DNA of 64,000 nt, taken from contig NZ_JBOCEF010000004.1 in the NCBI RefSeq assembly GCF_050586345.1, positions 95,832 through 159,831 on the forward strand, written 5' to 3'. The stretch's first letter is position 1, and every line of letters starts with the position of its first letter. Below are positions 8,193-16,324 of this stretch, in pieces. Source of the DNA: JBOCEF01 sp050586345 (GTDB taxonomy: Bacteria; Pseudomonadota; Alphaproteobacteria; Rhodobacterales; Rhodobacteraceae). The translations under genes were made by a program, and so were the position numbers. The notes below the pieces were generated by a model. It worked only from the letters and a program-made list of their open reading frames with translations. It had not been told where the DNA came from and ran no database searches.

Positions 8193-8549
8193 GGTGCGTT
8201 TCTCCCTGCCTGCGGTCCCGGGGCGGTCCCGGGGATGCGCGGGCACCCTAGCGGCGGCGGGGGCGGAGGGGGATCGCGGCGGCGGGGGCGTCCGCCTGGC
8301 GGACGCGGGGTGGGGGAGCCCCCCGCGCCGGGCGCGGCGGGGGACGCTGGGCGCGGCGGTGGAGGGGGCGCGGGCGGGCGGGCGAGCGGGGGGCTTGTCC
8401 CTCCCCGAGGCCGCCCGCACCCGGGCGGGGCGCCGATCCGGGAGGGGGCGTGTCCGGCGGCTCAGGGGGGCCAAGGCCCCCGTTCGCCGCCGGAGCGTCG
8501 GCTGCGCCGCCGCGGCGCCCGGCGGGACCCGGAGGCGCGAAATGCAAAC
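8193..8549. other. Gene-free spacer upstream of the aromatic operon
   Basis: About 360 bp of extremely GC-rich sequence between the dioxygenase start and the ilvD terminator. Long open frames cross it but show no recognisable protein. It should hold the promoter of the minus-strand aromatic operon; no convincing -35/-10 pair was seen. Confidence 0.5.
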
Positions 8550-8575
8550 GGGGCGGAGGGTTCCCCCTCCGCCCC
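8550..8575 (-). terminator. Rho-independent terminator of ilvD
   Basis: Perfect 11-bp inverted repeat GGGGCGGAGGG / CCCTCCGCCCC with a 4-nt loop, about 50 bp after the ilvD stop. On the minus strand it is followed by GTTTGCATTT, a moderately T-rich tail. Confidence 0.7.
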
Positions 8576-8623
8576 GCATCATCCCGCCTTCGGGCCGCCC
8601 GTGGGCCGCCCGAAGGCGCGAGA

Positions 8624-10489
8624 TCACTTCTTCAGCGCATCGAGGTCGCGCACCGCGCCCTTGGCGGCGGAGGTGGCGAAGGCGGCGTAGGCCTTCAGCG
8701 CCGTCGACACCTTGCGCTTGCGCGGCTTGGCCGGGGACCAGGCGTCGGCGCCGCGGGCCTCTTCCGCCGCGCGGCGCGTCGCAAGCTCCTCTTCCGACAC
8801 GCGCAGGCTGATGGTGCGGCCCGGGATGTCGATGTCGATCATGTCGCCATCCTTCACCAGCCCGATGGTCCCGCCCTCGGCCGCTTCCGGCGAGGCATGG
8901 CCGATGGACAGGCCCGAGGTGCCGCCCGAGAACCGCCCGTCGGTGATCAGCGCGCAGTCCTTCCCGAGGCCCTTCGATTTCAGGTAGCTCGTCGGGTACA
9001 GCATCTCCTGCATCCCCGGGCCGCCGCGGGGGCCTTCGTAGCGGATGACGACCACGTCGCCCTTGACCACCTTGCCGGTCAGGATCGCGGTGACCGCGTC
9101 GTCCTGGCTCTCGTACACCTTGGCGGGGCCGGAGAAGACCAGGATGCTCTCATCCACGCCCGCGGTCTTCACGATGCAGCCGTCGAGGGCGATGTTGCCC
9201 GACAGGACCGCGAGGCCGCCATCCTGGGAGAACGCGTTCTCCTTGTCGCGGATCACGCCGGAGGTGCGGTCGGTGTCCAGATCCTTGCCATATTCCTGCC
9301 AGCGGCGGGACTGGGAGAAGGCGACTTCCGTGCGCACGCCGCCGGGGGCGGCGGAGAACAGCTCGCGCGCCTCGGGGGCGTTGGTGGTGCGGATGTCCCA
9401 GCGGTCGATCGCCTCGCCGATGGTGGGCGAATGGACGGTGGGGTTGTCGCGGTGCAGAAGGCCCGCGCGGTCGAGTTCCCCGAGGATCGCCATGATGCCG
9501 CCGGCGCGGTGGACGTCCTCCATGTGCACGTCGTTCTTGGCGGGCGCGACCTTGCACAGGCAGGGCACCTTGCGGGACAGCCGGTCGATGTCGTCCATGG
9601 TGAAGCCGACCTCGCCCTCCACCGCCGCGGCGAGCAGGTGCAGCACGGTGTTGGTCGACCCGCCCATGGCGATGTCGAGGGACATGGCGTTCTCGAACGC
9701 GTCGAAGGAGGCGATGGAGCGCGGCAGGACGGAGGCGTCGTCCTGCTCGTAATAGCGCCGGGTGATCTCGACGATCAGGCGGCCCGCTTCCAGGAACAGG
9801 CCCTTGCGGTCGGCATGGGTCGCGAGGGTCGAGCCGTTGCCCGGCAGCGACAGGCCCAGCGCCTCGGTCAGGCAGTTCATCGAGTTGGCGGTGAACATGC
9901 CCGAGCAGGAGCCGCAGGTCGGGCAGGCGGCGGCCTCGATGGCCGAGACCTGCTCGTCCGTGTAGCTGTCATCGGCGGCGGCGACCATGGCGTCGACGAG
10001 GTCGAGGGCGACCTCCTTGCCGTCGAGCACGACCTTGCCCGCTTCCATCGGCCCGCCGGACACGAACACGGTGGGGATGTTGAGGCGCATGGCGGCCATC
10101 AGCATGCCGGGGGTGATCTTGTCGCAGTTCGAGATGCAGACCATGGCGTCGGCGCAGTGGGCGTTGACCATGTACTCGGTGCTGTCGGCGATCAGCTCGC
10201 GCGAGGGGAGCGAGTAGAGCATCCCGTCATGGCCCATGGCGATGCCGTCATCGACCGCGATGGTGTTGAATTCCTTGGCGACGCCGCCGGCCTTCTCGAC
10301 CTCGCGCGCCACCATCTGGCCGAGGTCCTTGAGGTGGACATGGCCGGGCACGAACTGGGTGAAGGAGTTGACGATGGCGATGATCGGCTTGCCGAAATCA
10401 TCGTCCTTCATGCCGGTGGCGCGCCACAGGCCGCGGGCGCCGGCCATGTTGCGGCCATGGGTCGAGGTGCGGGAACGGTAATACGGCAT
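8624..10489 (-). CDS. ilvD: Dihydroxy-acid dehydratase
   Basis: 621 residues, matching the E. coli-type enzyme (about 616). It dehydrates 2,3-dihydroxy-isovalerate and -methylvalerate to the 2-keto acids in valine, leucine and isoleucine synthesis. Recognisable blocks are THGRNMAGARGLWRATGM at the N-terminus, iron-sulfur cluster cysteines in CISNCDKITPGML and CPTCGSCSGMFTANSMNC, and the C-terminal GRFSGGTSGLSIGHASPEA. The ATG at 10489 is preceded by GGGAGACCCAG. It is a housekeeping gene standing alone between two catabolic groups, ending in its own terminator. Confidence 0.96.
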   Translation of the reverse strand: MPYYRSRTSTHGRNMAGARGLWRATGMKDDDFGKPIIAIVNSFTQFVPGHVHLKDLGQMVAREVEKAGGVAKEFNTIAVDDGIAMGHDGMLYSLPSRELIADSTEYMVNAHCADAMVCISNCDKITPGMLMAAMRLNIPTVFVSGGPMEAGKVVLDGKEVALDLVDAMVAAADDSYTDEQVSAIEAAACPTCGSCSGMFTANSMNCLTEALGLSLPGNGSTLATHADRKGLFLEAGRLIVEITRRYYEQDDASVLPRSIASFDAFENAMSLDIAMGGSTNTVLHLLAAAVEGEVGFTMDDIDRLSRKVPCLCKVAPAKNDVHMEDVHRAGGIMAILGELDRAGLLHRDNPTVHSPTIGEAIDRWDIRTTNAPEARELFSAAPGGVRTEVAFSQSRRWQEYGKDLDTDRTSGVIRDKENAFSQDGGLAVLSGNIALDGCIVKTAGVDESILVFSGPAKVYESQDDAVTAILTGKVVKGDVVVIRYEGPRGGPGMQEMLYPTSYLKSKGLGKDCALITDGRFSGGTSGLSIGHASPEAAEGGTIGLVKDGDMIDIDIPGRTISLRVSEEELATRRAAEEARGADAWSPAKPRKRKVSTALKAYAAFATSAAKGAVRDLDALKK

Positions 10490-10612
10490 CTGGGTCTCCC
10501 TCGGGCTGGCGGCGGGACTCGGGCGGGCCGCAGCGTGCGTGTCTTTGGGGGGCGTATAGCAAGCCGCGGGCGGCGCGTCGATTCGTGGAACGCGGGCGCA
10601 GGGCGGCTTTTC

Positions 10613-10633
10613 GGGGGGCGAAACCCGCCCCCC
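10613..10633 (-). terminator. GC-rich stem-loop downstream of the lyase gene
   Basis: Inverted repeat GGGGGGCG / CGCCCCCC with a 5-nt loop, 7 bp beyond the stop of the minus-strand lyase gene and upstream of ilvD. No T-run follows, so it may be a terminator or an mRNA-stabilising stem. Confidence 0.4.
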
Positions 10634-10640
10634 GGGGGGA

Positions 10641-11513
10641 TTACTCGCGCGCGACCGCGTATTTGCGCTCGGCCTCGAAATACTCCTCGAAGCCGATGCG
10701 GCGCTTGAGGTCGGCGAAGGGCATCAGCGTGTCTTCCGCCGGAAGCCCGGTCTTCATCGCCTCGAGCGTATCGGCCATGGCCTTCATCGAGGCGGCGAGC
10801 AGGGTCAGCGGGTAGGCGGCGATGCGGTAGCCGATATCGCCGAGCTCGGCCGGGGGCAGGACCGGGGTGGCGCCGCCCTCGACCATGTTGGCCATGTTCG
10901 GGCCGTCCACCTCGGCGCAGATGGTGCGCATCTCCTCGACCGAATGGGGGGCCTCGACGAAGAGGATGTCGGCCCCGAGCTCCCGGAACCGCTGGGCGCG
11001 GTGGATGGCCTCGGCCAGCCCGTGCTCATGGCGCGCATCGGTGCGGGCGAGGATCAGGATGTCCGAGCCCTCTTCCGCGCGCGCATCGGCGGCGGCGCGG
11101 ATGCGCAGCTCGGCTTCCTCGCGCCCCACCACGGCTTTGCCCGCGACATGGCCGCAGCGCTTGGGGGAGACCTGGTCCTCGATCATCACCGCGCCGAAAC
11201 CGGCCTTCGCGAAGCCGCGGACGGTGCGGGCGACGTTCATCGGGTTGCCGTACCCGGTGTCGCCGTCGCCGATCACCGGGAAGCGGACGGCGTCGCAGAT
11301 GTTGCGGCCCTGGTCGACGACCTCGGCATAGGACATCAGGCCGGTGTCGGGCATCCCCAGCCGCGCGGCCGAGGCGGCGAAGCCGGACATGAAGGTCAGC
11401 GGGAAGCCCGCCTGTTCGATCATCTTGGCCGAGAGCGGGTCGAAGCAGCAGGGCATCGGCAGGATGCCGGGCTGGGCGAGCAGCGCGCGCAGCGCGTCGG
11501 GGGCGGAGGTCAT
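10641..11513 (-). CDS. Isocitrate lyase/PEP mutase-family lyase (methylisocitrate or dimethylmalate lyase-like)
   Basis: 290 residues, the size of the carboxyphosphonoenolpyruvate mutase/methylisocitrate lyase group. The barrel motifs are present: GDGDTGYGNPMNVARTVR (Mg-binding Asp), VMIEDQVSPKRCGHVAGK (catalytic Cys of the KRCGH lyase motif) and ILARTDARHEHGLAEAI. The KRCGH motif argues for C-C lyase activity on a substituted malate or citrate rather than phosphonate mutase activity. It is 12 bp downstream of the dctM gene, so it probably acts on an acid imported by that TRAP system. The substrate cannot be named from sequence. Confidence 0.8.
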   Translation of the reverse strand: MTSAPDALRALLAQPGILPMPCCFDPLSAKMIEQAGFPLTFMSGFAASAARLGMPDTGLMSYAEVVDQGRNICDAVRFPVIGDGDTGYGNPMNVARTVRGFAKAGFGAVMIEDQVSPKRCGHVAGKAVVGREEAELRIRAAADARAEEGSDILILARTDARHEHGLAEAIHRAQRFRELGADILFVEAPHSVEEMRTICAEVDGPNMANMVEGGATPVLPPAELGDIGYRIAAYPLTLLAASMKAMADTLEAMKTGLPAEDTLMPFADLKRRIGFEEYFEAERKYAVARE

Positions 11514-11525
11514 GGGGAGCGCCTC

Positions 11526-12800
11526 TCAGAGCTTGAAGGGAATGTAGAGCGCGAGGTCGGGCCAGGCATACAGAAGCGCCACGATCAGCAGCATCAGCCC
11601 GAGGAACGGCAGCGTGCCGCGGGCGACCTCGCCCAGCCGCGCCTTTGTGACGGACTGGATGACATAGAGGTTGAGGCCCACGGGCGGCGTGATCAGCGCG
11701 CATTCCACCATCACCACCATGTAGATGCCGAACCAGATCGGATCGAAGCGCATCGCCATGGCGGCGGGCAGCAGCACCGGGGTCATGATCAGGACCATGG
11801 AGAGCGCCTCGAACACCAGGCCCATGGCCAGCAGCACCAGCGAGACGACGATGATGAGGCCGAGGGGCGTGGCGACATGCTCGGCGATCAGCATCGAGAT
11901 GTCCTGCGGGATGCGCCACAGGGTGATCGCCTTGCCGAAGATCTTGGCCCCCGCGATGATCAGCAGGATGGCGACGGTGGTGGACATGGATTCCTTCACC
12001 GCCTCCCACAGCTTGGCCAGCGTCAGGGAGCGCAGGATGACCCCGGTGATGAGGAGCGCGAAGGCGAAGCCCACCGCCGCCGCCTCGGTCGGGGTGAAGA
12101 CGCCCGTGTAGATGCCGCCGAGGATCACCGCCGCCAGCGCCGCCGTCGGCAGGGCGCGGAGCGAGGCCTGCATCCGCTCCTCCCACGTCGCCTTGGGGGC
12201 GGGGGTGTAGTCCTGCAGGAACATGGCCGAGAGGATCGAGTAGACGATGAACAGGCCGACGAGCGCCAGCCCCGGGCCGATCCCTGCCATGAACAGGGCG
12301 ATGACGGATTCCTCGGTCACGAACCCGTAGACGATGAGCGGGATCGAGGGCGGGATCAGGATGCCGAGCGTGCCCCCGGCGGCGAGCAGGCCGTAGACGA
12401 AACGCTTCTGGTAGCCGGCGCGGATCATCTCGGGCCCCGCCACGGTGCCGATGGTGGCCGCGGTGGCGACGGAGGAGCCGGAGATGGCGGCGAAGATCCC
12501 GCAGGACAGGATCGTGGCGACGGCGGCGCCCCCGGGCAGGTGCCCGACCCAGGCCTGCACCGCGGCGAAGAGGTCCCGCCCCACGCCGCCCTTGAGCAGG
12601 ATGTTGGACATCAAGAGGAACAGCGGCACCGCCAGCAGGATGAACCCGTCGAGCGCCGAGAGCGCGGCCTGCGGCGCCATGAGCGGCGAGAATCCGCCGG
12701 TCACCAGCAGCCCCAGCCCCAGCCCGCCCAGCGCGAAGGCCACGGGCACGCCGATCAGCAGCAGCCCGAACAGGGCCGCGAGGATCAGGATGACGGTCAT
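11526..12800 (-). CDS. dctM: TRAP transporter large permease subunit
   Basis: 424 residues, nearly all membrane-spanning (about 12 segments), as in DctM/SiaM proteins. Typical blocks are the N-terminal VAFALGGLGLGLL, LLMSNILLKGGVGRDLF, the ISGSSVATAATIGTVAGPEM core motif, and LGILIPPSIPLIVYG. It forms the Na+-driven channel of the TRAP importer with DctQ, receiving substrate from DctP. The ATG overlaps the dctQ stop by 4 bp (ATGA). The downstream lyase gene suggests that the import cargo is an organic acid. Confidence 0.93.
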   Translation of the reverse strand: MTVILILAALFGLLLIGVPVAFALGGLGLGLLVTGGFSPLMAPQAALSALDGFILLAVPLFLLMSNILLKGGVGRDLFAAVQAWVGHLPGGAAVATILSCGIFAAISGSSVATAATIGTVAGPEMIRAGYQKRFVYGLLAAGGTLGILIPPSIPLIVYGFVTEESVIALFMAGIGPGLALVGLFIVYSILSAMFLQDYTPAPKATWEERMQASLRALPTAALAAVILGGIYTGVFTPTEAAAVGFAFALLITGVILRSLTLAKLWEAVKESMSTTVAILLIIAGAKIFGKAITLWRIPQDISMLIAEHVATPLGLIIVVSLVLLAMGLVFEALSMVLIMTPVLLPAAMAMRFDPIWFGIYMVVMVECALITPPVGLNLYVIQSVTKARLGEVARGTLPFLGLMLLIVALLYAWPDLALYIPFKL

Positions 12801-13300
12801 TCGTGGATCTCCCCGTCCGGTTTCGGCGCGCCGTCTTTCCAGGTGCGGGCCATGTTCACGAGGGCGGAGATGAAGAGCAGGCCGAACCCCGCGGGGATCG
12901 ACGCCTCGGGGATCCAGGCGGGCAGGTCGAGCATGGTGCCCGTGGTCCGCCCGCGCTCGAAACTGTCATGGAAGATGTCGAAGCCATAGACCGTGACCAC
13001 CGCGGCGAAGATGGCGACGGCGAGCAGCGCGACCAGTTCCGCGACCTGCCGGGCGCGGTCCCCGAGGAGGCGGGTCACGGCGTCGACGCGGATGTGGCGG
13101 CGCTCGGACAGCGCCCAGCCCATCGCCATCGGGCATGCCCAGATCAGGCAGAGCTGGCTCAGCTCCGCCGCCCAGATCGTGGGGGCGTTGAAGAAATAGC
13201 GGGAGACGACCTCCCAGCTCAGGAACACGCCGGTGGCGGCGAGCAGCAGGGCCGAGGCCCAGGCCAGCAGGCGCTCCACGGCGAGATACGCGGCGATCAT
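12797..13300 (-). CDS. dctQ: TRAP transporter small permease subunit
   Basis: 167 residues with four predicted transmembrane helices; the family block FNAPTIWAAELSQLCLIWA followed by MGWALSERRHIRVDAV is characteristic of DctQ. It scaffolds DctM and accepts the loaded binding protein. The ATG at 13300 (MIAAYLAVERL) was chosen because GAAAGGG precedes it and the longer open frame adds only a basic, proline-rich tail. It overlaps dctM by 4 bp. A strong stem-loop separates it from dctP. Confidence 0.9.
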   Translation of the reverse strand: MIAAYLAVERLLAWASALLLAATGVFLSWEVVSRYFFNAPTIWAAELSQLCLIWACPMAMGWALSERRHIRVDAVTRLLGDRARQVAELVALLAVAIFAAVVTVYGFDIFHDSFERGRTTGTMLDLPAWIPEASIPAGFGLLFISALVNMARTWKDGAPKPDGEIHE

Positions 13301-13347
13301 CGCGGGCCCTTTCGAAGGGTCATGACGGGAGAAGGGGGCGCGGACGG

Positions 13348-13379
13348 GGCGCGGCCCCGCCCGGAGGCGGGGCCGCGCC
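13348..13379 (-). terminator. Strong stem-loop between dctP and dctQ
   Basis: Perfect 14-bp inverted repeat (arm GGCGCGGCCCCGCC) with a 4-nt loop CGGA, between the end of dctP and the start of dctQ on the same strand. It lacks a T-tract. Position suggests partial termination or protection of the dctP mRNA 3' end, which would give an excess of binding protein over permease. Confidence 0.6.
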
Positions 13380-13432
13380 GGACTGCGCAAAGGGAAGGCG
13401 CGCGGGGCGCCTCCCGTGGGGGCGAAGCGGCC

Positions 13433-14425
13433 TCAGAAGCCCTTGGCGGCGTCCATCATCTTCGCGCCCATCTCGCCGGTCTTGGCGAGATAGGCGTCAT
13501 AGACGGGCTGCGAGACGGCCTTCCAGGCGTCCAGTTCCGCGGCGGTGGGGGTGTAGATGTTCATCCCCTCGGCCTTGGCGGCGTCGTAGGCGCGGGCCTC
13601 GATGCTCGCCATCTCGTCGCGGACCGAGGCCTCGGCCTTGGCGGCGGCGGCGCTGATCCACTCCTGGTGCTGGGCGGGCAGGCCGTTCCACCAGTCGGTG
13701 TTCACGACCACGATGAACTCGATATCCGCATGGTTGGTGACGGTGATGGTGTCCATCACCTCCCACAGGCTGCGCGAGCGCACGCCCGAGACGCCGGTCA
13801 TGCCGATGTCGACGGTGCCGCGCTGGTAGGCGAGGTACTGCTCGGAGCCGGAGATGATGGTGGGCGCGCCGCCGGCGGCCTCGGTGAAGTCGCCGAGGGT
13901 CTTGCCGAAGACGCGGACCTTCTTGCCCTCCATGTCGGCGGGGGTCTTGATCGGGCCGCCATTGGACAGCATCACGGCGCCGCCATAGGCCTGCCACCAC
14001 AGGACGGTGGAGCCGGTCTCGGCGATGGCGGCGTCGATCGGGCCGCGGATCGGGCCGTCCTTGGCGACGGCCTTGCGGACCTTCTCCTCGGTGTCGAACA
14101 GGAAGGGCTGGTAGAAGATGTCCACCGCCGGGATGTCGCCCACGTAGCGGGTCAGCGAGGCGACGCCGGCCTCGATGGCGCCGGAGCCGACGGCCTGCGG
14201 GACTTCCTTGTCCTTGTAGAGCTGGGCGCTGTCATAGATCTGCACCTCGACGGCGCCGCCCGAGGTCTTCTCGACCTCCTCCTTGAACATCGCCAGGTTC
14301 TGCCCGAGATGGCTTTTGAGCGGCAGCTGGAGCGAGATGCGCATGGTGGTGTCCGCGGCCTGGGCGGCGAAGGCGGACAGCGAGAGGGCGGCGGCTGCGG
14401 CGAGCCCCGCGAAGAGCGGTTTCAT
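13433..14425 (-). CDS. dctP: TRAP transporter solute-binding protein
   Basis: 330 residues. A Sec signal peptide is clear: MKPLFAGL, a hydrophobic alanine-rich core, then AFAAQA cleavage before ADTT, so it acts in the periplasm. The DctP fold is supported by LPLKSHLGQNLAMFKEEVEK, VRVFGKTLGDFTEAAGGAP and GMTGVSGVRSRSLWEV; the central TRAP-type Arg region is in the second half. ATG at 14425 has the excellent ribosome site GGGAGGATCC. It is the first gene of the dctPQM-lyase operon, transcribed divergently from the M20 peptidase gene. The ligand is unknown. Confidence 0.9.
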   Translation of the reverse strand: MKPLFAGLAAAAALSLSAFAAQAADTTMRISLQLPLKSHLGQNLAMFKEEVEKTSGGAVEVQIYDSAQLYKDKEVPQAVGSGAIEAGVASLTRYVGDIPAVDIFYQPFLFDTEEKVRKAVAKDGPIRGPIDAAIAETGSTVLWWQAYGGAVMLSNGGPIKTPADMEGKKVRVFGKTLGDFTEAAGGAPTIISGSEQYLAYQRGTVDIGMTGVSGVRSRSLWEVMDTITVTNHADIEFIVVVNTDWWNGLPAQHQEWISAAAAKAEASVRDEMASIEARAYDAAKAEGMNIYTPTAAELDAWKAVSQPVYDAYLAKTGEMGAKMMDAAKGF

Positions 14426-14481
14426 GGATGGATCCTCCCAAGGATTCTGAATTGTTATCGTCCGACAATGCCGCCCCCGGG

Positions 14482-14505
14482 TTGCGGAACGCAAGGCCGC
14501 TTGCG
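14482..14505. promoter_or_regulatory. Overlapping inverted repeats in the dctP/peptidase divergent promoter
   Basis: Two interlocked palindromes share a half-site: TTGCG-GAA-CGCAA (14482-14494) and CGCAAG-GCCG-CTTGCG (14490-14505). They lie about 60-75 bp upstream of the dctP start and 150 bp upstream of the peptidase start, a good place for an operator controlling both genes. No regulator gene is adjacent. Confidence 0.4.
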
Positions 14506-14656
14506 GTGCGGCTTCCGCGGAGTGGAACGGCGCGCCGGGGCGGTTTCGCGCATGGGGCGAGCGGGGCGCGCAGCGGGGCGGCTTGCGCCACGTCCCGCTT
14601 ACCCCGCGCCGCCGCAGGCGCTATCGGTTGGGGGAATGCCACGAGAAGGACCTGCC

Positions 14657-16042
14657 ATGACCGCCTCTCGCGACGCCGCCGTCACCGCCGCCGAAAGCTG
14701 GGCCGCCGGGGGCGCTTTCGAAGCCGCGCTTCACGCCCTGGTCGCCCTGCCGTCGGAAAGCCAGGTCCCGGGCAACCACGCCGCGCTGGAGCGGGTGCTG
14801 CGCGAGGGGGCGGTTCCGCTGCTGGAGGATCTCGGCTTCGCGTGGGAGATCATGCCCAACCCCGACCCGGCGCACGGCCCGTTCCTGCTGGCCGAGCGGC
14901 TGGAGGACGGGGGGCCGACGGTGCTGTGCTATGGCCATGGCGACACGGTGCATGGCCAGGCGGGGGCGTGGTCGGACGGGATGGACCCGTTCGCGGTGAC
15001 GCGCGTGGGCGACCGGCTGTACGGCCGCGGGACGGCGGACAACAAGGGCCAGCTGCTGATCAATCTCGGGGCGCTGAAGGCGGTGCTGGCGGCGCGCGGG
15101 CGGCTTGGGTTCTCGCTCAAGCTGGTGATCGAGACGGGCGAGGAGGCGGGGTCCCCCGGCCTCGGCGCCCTGTTCGAGGCGCATCGGGACCGCCTTTCGG
15201 CCGACGTGCTGATCGCCTCGGACGGGCCGCGGCTGCAGCCGGACCGGCCGACGCTGTTCATGGGCTCGCGCGGGGCGGTGAATTTCGACCTGGAGGTGGA
15301 TCTGCGCGACGGGGCGCATCATTCGGGCAACTGGGGCGGGCTGCTGCGCGACCCGGCGCAGGTGCTGGCCCATGCCATCGCCTCCATCGCCACGCCGGAC
15401 GGGGCGCTGAAGATCCCCGAGTGGCGGCCGACCAGCCTGACGGACGACATCCGCGCCGCGCTGGCGGGGCTGCCGATCGAGGAAGCGTCCGGCCCCGCGA
15501 TCGACCCCAGTTGGGGCGAGCCGGGGCTGAGCCCGGCCGAGCGCGCCTATGGCTGGAACAGCTTCGCGGTGTTGGCGATGAGTTCCGGCCGCCCCGAGGC
15601 GCCGGTCAACGCGATCTCGCCCAGCGCCCGCGCCACCTGCCAGCTGCGCTTCGTGGTGGGGACGGATGCGGATGACATCCTGCCCGCCCTGCGCCGCCAT
15701 CTCGACCGCGAGGGGTTCGGGGCGGTGAGGCTGGTCCCCGGCGACGTGGCGTTCAAGGCGACGCGGTTGTCGCCGGACCACCCCTGGGTGCGGTTCGTGG
15801 CGGGCTCGTTGGAGCGCACGGCGGGGGCGGCGCCGCATATCCTGCCGAACCTCGCCGGGTCGCTGCCGAACGACCTGTTCCAGGACATCCTCGGGCTGCC
15901 GACGGTGTGGGTCCCGCATTCCTACCGCGCCTGCTCGCAGCACGCGCCGGATGAGCACATGCTGCTGTCGGGCGCCGTCGACGCCGCGCGCTGCATGGCC
16001 GGGCTGTGGTGGGATCTGGGCGAAGGCGAAACCCCCGCCTGA
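14657..16042 (+). CDS. M20-family metallopeptidase/amidohydrolase
   Basis: 461 residues. M20 catalytic layout: CYGHGDTVHGQ (first zinc His and catalytic Asp), GRGTADNKGQLLIN (bridging Asp), then IETGEEAGSPGL (general-base Glu and zinc Glu) and a C-terminal His in VPHSYRACSQHAPDEH. A dimerisation domain lies between about residues 200 and 330. Members hydrolyse dipeptides, acyl-amino acids or carbamoyl groups in the cytoplasm. ATG at 14657 has AGAAGGA upstream. It is divergent from dctP, so co-regulation with the TRAP system is possible; the substrate is unknown. Confidence 0.87.
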   Translation: MTASRDAAVTAAESWAAGGAFEAALHALVALPSESQVPGNHAALERVLREGAVPLLEDLGFAWEIMPNPDPAHGPFLLAERLEDGGPTVLCYGHGDTVHGQAGAWSDGMDPFAVTRVGDRLYGRGTADNKGQLLINLGALKAVLAARGRLGFSLKLVIETGEEAGSPGLGALFEAHRDRLSADVLIASDGPRLQPDRPTLFMGSRGAVNFDLEVDLRDGAHHSGNWGGLLRDPAQVLAHAIASIATPDGALKIPEWRPTSLTDDIRAALAGLPIEEASGPAIDPSWGEPGLSPAERAYGWNSFAVLAMSSGRPEAPVNAISPSARATCQLRFVVGTDADDILPALRRHLDREGFGAVRLVPGDVAFKATRLSPDHPWVRFVAGSLERTAGAAPHILPNLAGSLPNDLFQDILGLPTVWVPHSYRACSQHAPDEHMLLSGAVDAARCMAGLWWDLGEGETPA

Positions 16043-16072
16043 GCGCCGCGCCAACGCACGCCGCAAGCGGGA

Positions 16073-16144
16073 GGGCGCAGGCCGGGTCAAGGATCGCCGC
16101 AGGCGACGGGCGAAGCCCGCTTGTCCTTGACGCGGCCTGCGCCC
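16073..16144. repeat. 72-bp compound palindrome (three-way-junction repeat)
   Basis: Outer arms of 21 bp (16073-16093 and 16124-16144) are complementary with one mismatch. Inside them sit two more perfect hairpins: TCGCC-GCA-GGCGA (16094-16106) and CGGGC-GAA-GCCCG (16107-16119). The whole unit can fold as a cloverleaf without the third arm. It lies in the gap after the peptidase gene and looks like an intergenic dispersed palindromic element of the REP/miniature type. Copies elsewhere cannot be checked from this window. Confidence 0.7.
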
Positions 16145-16165
16145 GACCAACCCTCGGGATTGCGA

Positions 16166-16190
16166 CCTGAGGGAGGTCCCCTCCCTCAGG
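16166..16190. terminator. Perfect stem-loop after the peptidase gene
   Basis: 11-bp perfect inverted repeat CCTGAGGGAGG / CCTCCCTCAGG with a 3-nt loop, 22 bp after the compound palindrome. There is no T-run. It lies between convergent genes and may end either transcript. Confidence 0.45.
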
Positions 16191-16272
16191 CGCTTCTCAG
16201 CAGGGTCCAGCCACGCCCCACACCGCGCCAACGCCCCCCATTCCAGGCGCACCAGACGAATCTCGGGGGTTC

Positions 16273-16295
16273 CCAAGGGGGCGTGGCCCCCTTGG
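16273..16295. terminator. Perfect stem-loop before the Hsp70-like gene end
   Basis: 10-bp perfect inverted repeat CCAAGGGGGC / GCCCCCTTGG with loop GTG, 30 bp beyond the minus-strand Hsp70-like stop. Likely terminator of that gene, although no T-tract follows. Confidence 0.5.
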
Positions 16296-16324
16296 TCGGG
16301 GGACCGGGGGCGGAAGCCCCCGCC

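Noticed and set aside
8193..8627. N-terminal extension of the VOC dioxygenase
   Set aside because: Extra residues are Pro/Arg-rich noise and the good ribosome site is directly before 8192.
8450..10708. Plus-strand open frame of 752 codons opposite ilvD
   Set aside because: It is the antisense shadow of ilvD; no recognisable domain, while ilvD is complete on the minus strand.
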